Assembly: GCA_905373475.1 (NCBI GenBank)
Contig: CAJPTC010000017.1
Coordinates: 1-54,556 of the forward strand
Reading direction: 5' to 3'
Length of the DNA: 54,556 bases
From: Bacteroidia bacterium
GTDB lineage: Bacteria > Bacteroidota > Bacteroidia > Bacteroidales > CAJPTX01
Both the position numbers and the translations under genes were made by a program. Below the pieces are notes generated by a model, which saw nothing but the letters and a program-made list of their open reading frames with translations, did not search any database and was not told the DNA's origin. Shown piece by piece: positions 19,412 through 28,510 of this stretch (position 1 is its first letter; the number at the start of each line of letters is the position of its first letter).

Positions 19412-21754
19412 TTAGAATGGGTAACCTACTCCGAAGTGCAATACCATATCGCCAGCTTGGTAGTCTCGTTCAAGCGGAATCCAATGGTATGACTTCACGT
19501 TAGGATCCTGCGAAATAGCAGGATCGTGAAGTTTTACGCCCATGTCCAAACGGATCAGAAAGAAACCTAAATTAAGGCGCAATCCGAGCCCATAGCCCAT
19601 AGCTATCTCCTTGTAAAAACGATCCCATTCAAAGACGGCACCAGGTCGTTCGTCTGCTCGTTTTATTGCCCAAATATTTCCCATATCAAGGAAGAGAGCC
19701 GTTTCAAATTTCCAGAAAAGCCATGTCCGATATTCGACGTTGAACTCTAATTTAAGGTCGCCCGTTTGGTTAGGGAAACTAAATCGTTGTTCTTGAAACG
19801 AACCAGGACCGAGGTCGCGAGCATGCCATGCACGTACACCATTTGCTCCGCCTTCGTAGTAACGCTTCTCAAAGGGTAAAGCTTGCGAGTTACCATACGG
19901 ATACCCCAGCCCTACAAAAATTCGGCTTGCCAACGATACGTAGCGGTTCGTGCGGAAGAGCACCGAATAGTTCACATCGCCCTTGATGTACTGTGCAAAG
20001 GGGAGGTCGAAGACGCTATACATACCGTTTGTTTGCGGTCTTTTAAGCCATTGACTGGAATAACGGAGTACATTGCCAGCACTCTCCAGATTCAGCTTAA
20101 AAAGTGTCGTAGAAAAACGCGCATTGGGAGTATTGCTCGCATAAGAGAAACTGTAGCTTAGCAGCGAAATAAACTGGCTGATGTATGAATTGGCGAGATA
20201 GGTCTGTCGTATTCGTTCGGCAAAAGCAGCATCAATGGCAAAGATTTTAACGACATCTATCTCAAGCGGAACGATGGAGTGCGAGGTGGTGGCACTCCCC
20301 TTCCAATTGTAGGACATAAAGCCCGAAGCTACAGTGCGACGATAATAAGGGCGGCGTTGGAAATTGTACGAAACCAAGAAACGCGTAGTAGGCGAGTAGC
20401 GACGCACAAATTCGTTTCCCTTGAGTGGTAGTAGAAACCGCGGGAGTGTAAGAGAAGTATGTAAGCCAATCTCCAAGGCAGTCTTAAAGCCTATCGCAGT
20501 CTTCCGTAGAATGGCTTCCGCTTGGGCACGAAGTTGTATTTCGAGTTGTTCTGCGCCATTAAACAAATTGCGATGGCGGTAGGTAAGGCTTCCTTCCGTA
20601 CCAAGCGAACCAGACGTAGTAAGCATCCCCTCAAGCTGATAGCCCTGTAGCTTGAGTCGTGTAAGGCGCACATCGCAGTTAATCGGGTAAAAATGAGGCA
20701 CAGAATCTGCCCCATGCGCATGAAGCGGATTAGATGATTCGCGGAAGCTGAACGATGCCGTTTGATAGAGACCGAGTCCGAGCAGGTTTTGTTGCGATTT
20801 GTTTATCTGTGAGATACGGAGCAGAGAATCTTGCCTAATGAGGAGTAGTGGCGCAAGAACGGGGAGTCGTATTCCCGCATGTTTATCGTAATAAAAATAG
20901 AGTCCGTCGTGTGTGCGGTGTGAAAGTAGCTGGGCGTTTCCCGTATTAGGTTGCAATGGGTCATATTTTGTAAAAAGACGGATGGTGTCTAATACATAGC
21001 GGCGAAAAACGGTGCTATTTGCCAAGTTCGTAGTATCATTTGGAAGGCGCAACGTAAGTCGTGCTTTGTAGGGTGTGCCAATGGTATCTACCCGATACCC
21101 TATCTGCTCGGCAGAGAAATTGTAAAAGCCTTGGTTGCGAAAAATACGTTCAAGGCGCGTTCTTTCTCCTTCCAAGATTTTAGCATCTAGGCGTCCGTGA
21201 TTTTGCAATAGGGTAGACTTGCGGTTTTGCTCGTAAAGGCGTGCAATCGCAGTGTCGCGAATCTCGGTACGTATGCTATCTATTTCCGTGGGTTGGTTGT
21301 AGGTAATAAGATATTTTACTCGTCGTTTCTTTTTGCCCACATCCTTCGTTTGGTATTCTACTTTTGCATGGTAAAAACCTCGACTGTTGAGGTAAACACT
21401 CATATTCTGCGTAGTACGCTGAGTCAGCTCCTCACTATAGAGTACAGGTGCTTCACCTATACGATGCAACCAACCACTTATTCCCGTTTCTTTCCCCTCT
21501 TTGCCAAGATTGTAGAGCCACAAATTGAAACGGTAGATGCCAAAAAGTTTGGTATTGGGCTGCTGGCGAATGTAACGGCTCAATTCGTCTTCATCAATAT
21601 CAGTATACGAATCGGTAGCCTCTATGCTTGCCTTTTCCAGAAGTCTGCTCCCTTCGGGGACATGTTTGAGCGTAGAACACCCGACAAAGAAAAAAAGCAA
21701 TGTGGAAAGTACAATCGCAGCCGATAGGCGTAAGGCACTGTTCCTGTTGAACAT
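19412..21754 (-). CDS. BamA/TamA-like outer-membrane assembly lipoprotein
   Basis: About 780 residues from the chosen ATG at 21754. That start gives a lipoprotein signal (hydrophobic stretch, then FFFVGC), while the longer reading adds 87 residues with no signal character that run through the opposite gene's promoter. N-terminal POTRA-like repeats (NSRGFYHAKVEYQ, FRNQGFYNFSAEQIGY) precede a C-terminal beta barrel with the surface-antigen motif (RYYEGGANGVRAW) and a final aromatic residue (GVGYPF). Family members insert or translocate proteins at the outer membrane. The lipid-anchored form is common in Bacteroidota and its client is unknown. It is divergent from the methyltransferase gene, with 74 bp between the starts. 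Confidence 0.85.
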   Translation of the reverse strand: MFNRNSALRLSAAIVLSTLLFFFVGCSTLKHVPEGSRLLEKASIEATDSYTDIDEDELSRYIRQQPNTKLFGIYRFNLWLYNLGKEGKETGISGWLHRIGEAPVLYSEELTQRTTQNMSVYLNSRGFYHAKVEYQTKDVGKKKRRVKYLITYNQPTEIDSIRTEIRDTAIARLYEQNRKSTLLQNHGRLDAKILEGERTRLERIFRNQGFYNFSAEQIGYRVDTIGTPYKARLTLRLPNDTTNLANSTVFRRYVLDTIRLFTKYDPLQPNTGNAQLLSHRTHDGLYFYYDKHAGIRLPVLAPLLLIRQDSLLRISQINKSQQNLLGLGLYQTASFSFRESSNPLHAHGADSVPHFYPINCDVRLTRLKLQGYQLEGMLTTSGSLGTEGSLTYRHRNLFNGAEQLEIQLRAQAEAILRKTAIGFKTALEIGLHTSLTLPRFLLPLKGNEFVRRYSPTTRFLVSYNFQRRPYYRRTVASGFMSYNWKGSATTSHSIVPLEIDVVKIFAIDAAFAERIRQTYLANSYISQFISLLSYSFSYASNTPNARFSTTLFKLNLESAGNVLRYSSQWLKRPQTNGMYSVFDLPFAQYIKGDVNYSVLFRTNRYVSLASRIFVGLGYPYGNSQALPFEKRYYEGGANGVRAWHARDLGPGSFQEQRFSFPNQTGDLKLEFNVEYRTWLFWKFETALFLDMGNIWAIKRADERPGAVFEWDRFYKEIAMGYGLGLRLNLGFFLIRLDMGVKLHDPAISQDPNVKSYHWIPLERDYQAGDMVLHFGVGYPF

Positions 21755-21828
21755 TCTGTAGGCGAAGTAGGCTAGGATTGTGTTTAGGGCAAAGTTACTA
21801 TTTTCGTTTTGACTATAGGGAGGTAAAA

Positions 21829-22569
21829 ATGTTGACGCAAGCCGAAATAAAGTATATTCGTTCGCTGCATTCAGGACACGTTGCAAAGAAAGAAGGCAAG
21901 TTTGTGGCAGAAGGCTTGCGTATGGTACAGGAGCTATTGCGGGCAGGCTTCCTCCCCGAACGGCTCTATACATGCTCCGAGGCGCAGAACGAGCATGAAA
22001 TATTGCAGAACGCAATACAGATTGGGCGTCAGGAAATGGAACGCATTACGAACCTAGAGACAGCATCAACGGTATTGGCAGTCTTTCCGCGCGTCTATGC
22101 CACTATGCTACCGCTTGACACGGGCTGCTCCCTCTTCCTCGAAAGTATACAAGATCCTGGCAATTTGGGAACTATTATCCGCACTGCAGCGTGGTTTGGC
22201 ATAAGACAAATACTTTGTTCGGAGGACACGGTAAGCCTCTACAACAGCAAAGTATTGCAAGCTACCATGGGCGCTGTGGGGTATATACCTGTAGTCTATA
22301 CAAGCTATGAAGAGGTGCGAAGCCATGCCCCAAACCATTTACAAGTGGTCGCTACGTGTTTAGATGGTGTACCCCTTACCTCTGCGCAATTCCGTATGCC
22401 TACGCTACTCCTGTTCGGGAACGAGGGGAAGGGACTTTCACAACGCCTTTTAGCCGAGGCGAATTTGCGTGCTACGATACCCAAAGGACGTGGTGGACAG
22501 GGCGAATCGCTGAATGTAGCTTCTGCAGTTGCTATCCTCTGCGCCGCTCTACAGAATACGCAGGGTTGA
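21829..22569 (+). CDS. TrmH/SpoU-family RNA 2'-O-methyltransferase
   Basis: 246 residues from ATG 21829, which is preceded by agggaggt, an unusually clear Shine-Dalgarno-like sequence for this phylum. The first 90 residues form the small RNA-binding domain (EGKFVAEGLRMVQELL). The SPOUT domain has the knot motifs ESIQDPGNLGTIIRTA, LLFGNEGKGLS and IPKGRGGQGESLNVASA. It transfers methyl from S-adenosylmethionine to a ribose of rRNA or tRNA; the site cannot be told from sequence. A longer reading from 21778 adds 17 residues that do not look coding. Confidence 0.9.
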   Translation: MLTQAEIKYIRSLHSGHVAKKEGKFVAEGLRMVQELLRAGFLPERLYTCSEAQNEHEILQNAIQIGRQEMERITNLETASTVLAVFPRVYATMLPLDTGCSLFLESIQDPGNLGTIIRTAAWFGIRQILCSEDTVSLYNSKVLQATMGAVGYIPVVYTSYEEVRSHAPNHLQVVATCLDGVPLTSAQFRMPTLLLFGNEGKGLSQRLLAEANLRATIPKGRGGQGESLNVASAVAILCAALQNTQG

Positions 22570-22612
22570 TTGTGAATGCGCTAAGCGCTTGTGCACCACT
22601 TCGCAGGGCTCT

Positions 22613-23290
22613 CTACACCCACTGAATGGGTTTAAGCCCCTCGCGTGTGAGCCACCTATTGGCAAGCAAAAAGTGGCTACACCCGATAAACGGATTGTTC
22701 CGCGTCATGGCAACAGGATGTGCTGCCATAAGTACTAGGTTGTTCTGGATCGGAATCCCTTCCACGAGTTCTTTCGCTTTTTGCCCCCAGAGTAGCATCA
22801 CTTTAGGCGAATGAGTGGTCAGCGCTATTTCTACAATAGTACGCGTAACCGTCTGCCAGCCGAGGTTCTGATGCGAAAAGCTCTGCCCTTCTGTCACCGA
22901 TAGAACCGAATTAAGGAGGAGTACCCCTTGCGCCGTCCAGTCAGTTAAGTCGCCATTGGTTCGCCGCTCCCCACCGAACTCGTTTTGTAGTTCGGTGAAA
23001 ATATTCCGTAATGAGGGTGGTGGCGTAGTTCCCTTGGGGACAGAAAAAGCCAAGCCCATCGCTTGCCCAGGATTGATATAGGGATCTTGCCCAATAAGAA
23101 TTACCCGCACCCTTTCTAAAGGCGTTTCGCGCAGTGCACGGAACAGATTTTCCTCACTCGGATATACAACTTCGCTAGATCTTAGTTCTTCTACTTTTTC
23201 GCAAATCTGCTCAATCTGCGGTATCATGTCGCGCTCGGCAAGCGCTTTATACCAATCGGCTGGTATCAGTTGGTCTAGTGACTGTCTCAT
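22613..23290 (-). CDS. ung: uracil-DNA glycosylase, with altered motifs
   Basis: 225 residues with the UNG fold signatures: GQDPY (Asp69, the water-activating residue; Tyr71), PPPSLRNIFTEL, GVLLLNSVLSV, WGQKAKEL and His181. UNG removes uracil from DNA in base-excision repair. Two conserved stretches differ from the usual form as I recall it. GQDPYHGPGQAHGL is here GQDPYINPGQAMGL, and HPSPLSxxRGFFGC is here HPVAMTRNNPFIGC. Overall length is normal. The gene starts within the stop codon of the VWA-like gene (4-bp overlap), so the two are translationally coupled. Confidence 0.85.
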   Translation of the reverse strand: MRQSLDQLIPADWYKALAERDMIPQIEQICEKVEELRSSEVVYPSEENLFRALRETPLERVRVILIGQDPYINPGQAMGLAFSVPKGTTPPPSLRNIFTELQNEFGGERRTNGDLTDWTAQGVLLLNSVLSVTEGQSFSHQNLGWQTVTRTIVEIALTTHSPKVMLLWGQKAKELVEGIPIQNNLVLMAAHPVAMTRNNPFIGCSHFLLANRWLTREGLKPIQWV

Positions 23291-24852
23291 TGTGGTGTAG
23301 TGCGTACAAAACGATTTTTCAGTTTTTGGTAATGCCAGCGTCCTACGGCGATTCGATCCGAGGTTAGGTCTTCTTTCAATAATCTCAGATCTTCGTTAAG
23401 CGTACTGATAGAACCATGGGTCGCGATGGCTATATTCACATAATCCTCGTTGGGCGGATTCGCGTCGTTTAGTGGTTCTTGCGAGCAGAGAATTACATGC
23501 ACTGGCTTTGTGAGCAAGGGTAGGAGCTCTATGTCGCGTACAGCGCTGTTGTTGTCTGCTATCAGAATTAGTTGCTTCGCTTGCGGATATTCGTTTTCGG
23601 CAAAGAGCAGCGCCTCGAGATCATTCTCAGGGTCGTCGCCACTACAACCGTAAGATATAGCATTAACCAGCGCCTCGGTTATCTCTTCCATTTGGCGAGG
23701 TACTAAATGCACTCCTCCAGTACTACCTGCCACCTTCGTAGAATCTGCACGCCCATCGCCATCGTTGAAAAATACCCCTCCGTACACTTTTTGTGCATTG
23801 TTTGCTAAGGACAGCCAAAGGAGGTATTCCTCAATGTACGGATCCATGCTACATGTTACATCTACCACATAAACCGCGCTATCGTACTCCTTTCGTTGGA
23901 GTGTTTGCAACAAATGGAGACGAGAACGCCGCACAAAATAGCGGTTCTGACGTTCTTCGTCCTGTATTGCTTGGCGGAGCATGTAAACCCCTTCGAGCAC
24001 TTGTTTAGAGACATAAGGTGTTGTAGCCGCCTCTTCACGCGAAGGAATGGCAAAGGACGGAGGATTTTTTTGTGCCCGCGGTGGGTTGATGCGTTTTTTC
24101 GCACCGCGAATACTGTCTTTATGCGTTCGGTATACTGGGGCGCTTTTCTTTTTGTTCGATGGTGCCTCTTTGGCTTTATCAGAAGCATTATCGGGCACTC
24201 TGGGTAAAATCGAGTGTTTGATAACCGTCGTTTTGTTGAGTTCTAGTTTTATCTCGGCGGTTTGTAGAGGCGGATAGGAAGTAAAGGTATGGGAATCGAA
24301 ATTCGGAGTCCCATCAACACTGAACTGATAGGTATGCCCTAGCGGCACTTCTACGCGTGCTTTGCCTGCGGCATTGGTAATACCCGTATACAATTCGCCG
24401 TCTTCACTCTTGCAGTACAACAGGCGATTTGCCACAGGATGTCCCATAACGTTGAGATAGCTAAAGAGTACTAATCCGTACCCCTCCTTGGCACTGATGC
24501 CTTTCAAGGCTGCGGGTGGAAGTACAAGCTCAATTTCCATAACTCCCTGCGAAATCGGTACTGTTCCGAAATGGGAGAATTGCGGGAAACCGTCAACCGA
24601 TACACTATACTCCGAATCGGGGCGTAGTTGTGCAAATCCGAGCCCAAACCGATTGGTATAAAGATACACCACGTCGTTGCTCGAGTCCTTAAGCGTAACC
24701 GTGCCTACAAAAGGATTGCCGTCTGAAAGAGTTACCTCAAATTTGGCATTGACGCGGCGTACAGACGCAGTGCTGTCTTGTGCTTGTACATTGCAGAGGA
24801 GCGATAATAACGAGTAGTAGGCAAGTAGGGAGGTAGTAAGCCAGTGCGACAT
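23287..24852 (-). CDS. secreted VWA-like protein of unknown role
   Basis: 521 residues with a signal peptide (to about residue 24, NVQAQ). Two carboxypeptidase-regulatory/CNA-like beta domains follow (GNPFVGTVTLKD, GLVLFSYLNVMGHPV), then a basic Lys/Pro-rich linker (about 230-290). The C-terminal half resembles a von Willebrand A domain: VYVVDVTCSM with Asp331 as a MIDAS-like motif, then FFNDGDGRADS, GCSGDDPENDLEALLF and LILIADNN. This suggests metal-dependent protein binding outside the cytoplasm. It overlaps ung by 4 bp, an odd partner for a secreted protein. Function unknown. Confidence 0.65.
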   Translation of the reverse strand: MSHWLTTSLLAYYSLLSLLCNVQAQDSTASVRRVNAKFEVTLSDGNPFVGTVTLKDSSNDVVYLYTNRFGLGFAQLRPDSEYSVSVDGFPQFSHFGTVPISQGVMEIELVLPPAALKGISAKEGYGLVLFSYLNVMGHPVANRLLYCKSEDGELYTGITNAAGKARVEVPLGHTYQFSVDGTPNFDSHTFTSYPPLQTAEIKLELNKTTVIKHSILPRVPDNASDKAKEAPSNKKKSAPVYRTHKDSIRGAKKRINPPRAQKNPPSFAIPSREEAATTPYVSKQVLEGVYMLRQAIQDEERQNRYFVRRSRLHLLQTLQRKEYDSAVYVVDVTCSMDPYIEEYLLWLSLANNAQKVYGGVFFNDGDGRADSTKVAGSTGGVHLVPRQMEEITEALVNAISYGCSGDDPENDLEALLFAENEYPQAKQLILIADNNSAVRDIELLPLLTKPVHVILCSQEPLNDANPPNEDYVNIAIATHGSISTLNEDLRLLKEDLTSDRIAVGRWHYQKLKNRFVRTTPQ

Positions 24853-24976
24853 CAGAATTTGTTCATGTTCTTCCCTACAAAGAACGGCAAATTCGCTGTC
24901 TTGTTGAGTAACTGGCTCTGTGTTATCTTCGTTCTACAAGAAAGACACTCAGTTCACATCCTGTAAAACGAAGTAC

Positions 24977-24997
24977 ACACTCCCCTTAGGGGAATGT
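24977..24997. other. small hairpin after the efflux operon
   Basis: acactcccct/aggggaatgt is a near-perfect palindrome 26 bp beyond the end of the PII-like gene. It lacks a clear T run on either strand, so a terminator role is only possible. Confidence 0.3.
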
Positions 24998-25022
24998 AAA
25001 CCTCAACGGTTCATGCAAATAG

Positions 25023-25313
25023 TTACCACCCTTGGGCGTCCCAACTATAGGCACGCAAGCCCTGTTCGGGAGCACTCTTGTCTATCGCTTTGAGTTCCTG
25101 CATAAGGCGTGCAGCCTCTGCTGCTTCGCAAACTACAAGCATCGCGGTATTTATAGCTGGCCACGTATGCGATCCTAAATGCGGTTCACCGTAGTACCCT
25201 CCTACGCCCTTTACCTGCTCCCACTGTGTATAGCCCCGTAAACCTAAACGACGCAAAACGTCAAGCACTTTATCTATGCTCGCCTGATTGTATACTATAA
25301 AAACTGCTTTCAT
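25023..25313 (-). CDS. PII-like small protein, last gene of the efflux operon
   Basis: 96 residues, MKAVFIVYNQ followed by alpha/beta sequence with a PII/CutA-like pattern (VKGVGGYYGEPHLGSHTWPAINTAMLVVC). It starts 22 bp after the RND pump gene, and I recall similar small genes next to RND pumps in Bacteroidota. A ferredoxin-like fold sensing a ligand or binding the pump is plausible; the ligand is unknown. It lacks the typical T-loop uridylylation motif of GlnB. Confidence 0.6.
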   Translation of the reverse strand: MKAVFIVYNQASIDKVLDVLRRLGLRGYTQWEQVKGVGGYYGEPHLGSHTWPAINTAMLVVCEAAEAARLMQELKAIDKSAPEQGLRAYSWDAQGW

Positions 25314-25335
25314 TGCAACCCCCTAACTCGCTTCA

Positions 25336-28300
25336 TTACTTTCGCAACAGCTTCTTCTGCTCTTTCTTCCGCGCTGACTTAATCGCACTGCCTGCAAAAG
25401 CAGCATAGACAGCAGGCACAATGAGCAACGTAAGCATGGTAGAGAAGGTAAGCCCACCAATTACGGCAATACCCATCGGACGCCAAACTTCCGATCCCTC
25501 GCCTGTACTCAGCGCCAAAGGCAACATCCCTAGGATTGTGGTAAGCGAGGTCATGAGGACAGGACGCAGACGTGACTTACCGCCTTCAATTACAGCGCGG
25601 AAGGTGGAATAACCACGCTCGCGAAGCAAATTGGTATAGTCTACAAGCACAATTCCATTCTTTACGGCAATACCCACCAGCATAATAGCTCCTATCATGG
25701 AGATCAAATTAAGAGCTTCGCCTGTAAAGAGCAGAGCGAGCACTACGCCGCTAAATGCAAAGGGCAAGGATAGCATAATGATAAACGGAGACTTGAACGA
25801 TTCGAACTGTGAAGCCATTACAATGTAAACAAGCACTAGTACGAGCACCAGAAGTAAGCCCATATCGCCCTGCGACTCCTGTTGTTCCTGCGCCGTGCCC
25901 CCTATGCCTATTGAGATGTCGCTCGGGATGTCCATCTTGTGTACCTCATCCCATATTGCGTCCACTATTGTAGAGAGCGAGGCGTTTTGCATCCCCGTAG
26001 ATACCTTGATCACTCGTTGCCTATTCTCGCGACTAATAAAAGGCGGCGCAAAGAATTCTGTTACTTTCGCCACATCCTTCAGTTTCAACGGCGCTCCCGT
26101 AGGCGTATAGAGCGTTATCTCGTCTATCGCCTCCATCGATTCGCGGAACTCTTTCCCGTAGCGCACTCGGATGTCGTATTCTTTCCCTCCTTCGCGATAC
26201 TTCGATGCCACTAAACCATTGATTCTGTTGCGCACATACTGCGCAGCAGTGGCAGTGCTCAACCCATGAAGCGCAAGTTTTTCGCGGTCGAATTGGATGT
26301 TGTACTCCTGCTTAAATGGATCGCGTTTCACTTGTACATCTCGTGTACCAGGGATGTGGCGCATCGATTCGGCAAGCGATTCGGCAATCTGCGTAGTGCG
26401 TTCAAGGTCGTAACCAAACACATTCACATCGATAGAGGGAGCTCCGCCCACACCTCCTTGGTTACCGCCTGGGGTAACAGTAAGCATCTCAACCTCTGGG
26501 AGACGCTGTAGGGCACTACGCACCGAGTCGCTAATGGTAAACATTGTCCGATGGCGCAAATGCGGTTTTACAAGACGGATATCGAGGTGAATTACATTGT
26601 TGCCACTACCCTGAAAGGCCGCATACAAGTTGTCGCTACTTGCCGAACCATAGCTCGAGGCGAGTAAAGAGATTTCGGGATTCTGCGCCTGCAAAATACG
26701 CTCCATGCTATCTACAATGCGCCCTGTGTACTGCACACGAACGCCTGTGGCAAGCTTAGCCGTTACGCTGATACGCGAGTTGTCGGACTGAGGCATAAAC
26801 TCTGTACGTAGAAGCGGCACAAGCATCATACTCCCCACGAATACTACCGCCATGAGCGATATCACCAATGCACGGTGACGCGTTGTCCAAGTAAGCATCT
26901 TGGCATAGAACTCATCTAATGAGCGCAACATACGTTCTATGGTACGCTGCACCAAATTGCCTTGCGCTCTTGCATCCTTGGGGCGCAAATGCAGAATGCG
27001 GGAAGCCAGCATTGGCGTTAACGACAAGGCGGCAAGTACCGAAATTACAATGACCAAAGTAACACTTGCCCCTAGCTGACGGAACATAATACCACTCAGA
27101 CCACTAATCATGGTCAGCGGCAAGAATACGGCAACCACTGTTAGCGTAGCAGCTACTACCGAGAGTGCCACTTCGTTTGTACCGTAGACGGCAGCTTCGC
27201 GCGGCGAACTCCCCCGCTCCAAATGCGTTGTTACGTTCTCTAGCACCACAATTGCGTCGTCAACCACCATCCCTATTGCAATAGACAAGGAACTTAGGGA
27301 GATGATATTTATAGAATTGCCCGACACGAAGAGGTAGATAAACGCCGCAATGAGCGAAACAGGGATGGTTAGAATAATAATAAACGTAGCGCGCCAACGC
27401 CCAAGGAAGAAGAGAATAACCAACATTACAAACAGTGCGGCATAGAGCACCGTTTCCGTGAGCGAGTCAATACTATTCTCAATGAACTCCGAAGTATTAA
27501 ACAGCGTGGCAATCTGCACATCCTGCGGGAGGTTGCGCTCCAGCTCGGGGAGCATCTTCATAACCTCCTTTACTACCTTAACCGCATTAGCACCCGACTG
27601 TTTCTGTATCGAGAAACGAAGAGCCCGTTGCCCATTTCGGCGCACAACAAGCGATTCTTCCGCCAATGAATCGTTCACCCGTGCAACTTCATCCAGACGG
27701 ATATTTTTGCCCTGAAATTGCCCCACAATGATATTATTGAGACGTTCGCTTGCGTCAAATTCGCCCTGAACGCGGAGCGGCACACTCATATTGCCCGTAG
27801 AAAGCGTACCCGCAGGCATATTAAGGTTCTCGCTCGCAATAGCACGTCCAATTTGCTCAACGGTGAGGTTATACCCTTCCAAGCGTTTCGGGTCAACATC
27901 GACCATAATTTCGCGTTTTTCCCCTCCGCTAATGGTTATGGCTCCCACGCCATCTATTCTATTGAGCGGGTTCACTACTGCATCCTCTATTATCTCGGCA
28001 AGTGCAGGCGTACTCTCCTTTGCCGTAACCGAGAACTCGAGGATGGGGATCATCGTCGTATTAAACTTGAAGATGATAGGCGTCTCTACGCCGTCTGGCA
28101 AGCTTTTGGTTATTCGGCTCAGTGCATCGCGAATACTGTTGGTAGCCTCATCCAGATTAGCGCCCCATTCAAATTCCAAAAAGAGAAGCGAATAGTTCTC
28201 GTATGAACTAGAGGTTAGTTTCTTGAGGTTGGCAACCGTATTCAGGTTATCCTCTAGAATGCGGGAAATATTGGTCTCAATATCCTCGGCATTAGCTCCT

Positions 28301-28455
28301 TGGTAGAAGGTAAAGACAGAAATAAAAGGGGGATCTATCTCGGGATAGAGATCAACCGCCAACCGATTGTAGGAATATAGACCGAATAGAATAACCGCGA
28401 CAAAAAGCAGTAGCGTAGTTATCGGTTTACGAACTGCGGATTCGTATAATTTCAT
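25336..28455 (-). CDS. RND efflux pump, inner-membrane transporter (AcrB type)
   Basis: 1039 residues, the normal length for hydrophobe/amphiphile RND pumps, with twelve expected membrane helices and two large periplasmic loops. Proton-relay residues are visible: the Asp pair in GMVVDDAIVVLEN (TM4) and Lys in GIAVKNGIVLVDY (TM10). The N-terminus reads SAVRKPITTLLL and the C-terminus is Lys-rich. It works with the adaptor and TolC-like channel encoded upstream in the same operon (adaptor stop to pump start, 55 bp). The substrate is not predictable; drugs, bile salts or fatty acids are typical. Confidence 0.9.
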   Translation of the reverse strand: MKLYESAVRKPITTLLLFVAVILFGLYSYNRLAVDLYPEIDPPFISVFTFYQGANAEDIETNISRILEDNLNTVANLKKLTSSSYENYSLLFLEFEWGANLDEATNSIRDALSRITKSLPDGVETPIIFKFNTTMIPILEFSVTAKESTPALAEIIEDAVVNPLNRIDGVGAITISGGEKREIMVDVDPKRLEGYNLTVEQIGRAIASENLNMPAGTLSTGNMSVPLRVQGEFDASERLNNIIVGQFQGKNIRLDEVARVNDSLAEESLVVRRNGQRALRFSIQKQSGANAVKVVKEVMKMLPELERNLPQDVQIATLFNTSEFIENSIDSLTETVLYAALFVMLVILFFLGRWRATFIIILTIPVSLIAAFIYLFVSGNSINIISLSSLSIAIGMVVDDAIVVLENVTTHLERGSSPREAAVYGTNEVALSVVAATLTVVAVFLPLTMISGLSGIMFRQLGASVTLVIVISVLAALSLTPMLASRILHLRPKDARAQGNLVQRTIERMLRSLDEFYAKMLTWTTRHRALVISLMAVVFVGSMMLVPLLRTEFMPQSDNSRISVTAKLATGVRVQYTGRIVDSMERILQAQNPEISLLASSYGSASSDNLYAAFQGSGNNVIHLDIRLVKPHLRHRTMFTISDSVRSALQRLPEVEMLTVTPGGNQGGVGGAPSIDVNVFGYDLERTTQIAESLAESMRHIPGTRDVQVKRDPFKQEYNIQFDREKLALHGLSTATAAQYVRNRINGLVASKYREGGKEYDIRVRYGKEFRESMEAIDEITLYTPTGAPLKLKDVAKVTEFFAPPFISRENRQRVIKVSTGMQNASLSTIVDAIWDEVHKMDIPSDISIGIGGTAQEQQESQGDMGLLLVLVLVLVYIVMASQFESFKSPFIIMLSLPFAFSGVVLALLFTGEALNLISMIGAIMLVGIAVKNGIVLVDYTNLLRERGYSTFRAVIEGGKSRLRPVLMTSLTTILGMLPLALSTGEGSEVWRPMGIAVIGGLTFSTMLTLLIVPAVYAAFAGSAIKSARKKEQKKLLRK

Positions 28456-28510
28456 TGCAAAATCTGTGGGTTATATTTGCCTCACACCACGGCTTTGGGC
28501 AGGCAACTGG

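Noticed and set aside
21755..22015. 87-residue N-terminal extension of the TamA-like protein
   Set aside because: It has no signal character and runs through the divergent promoter; the internal ATG at 21754 gives a proper lipoprotein signal.
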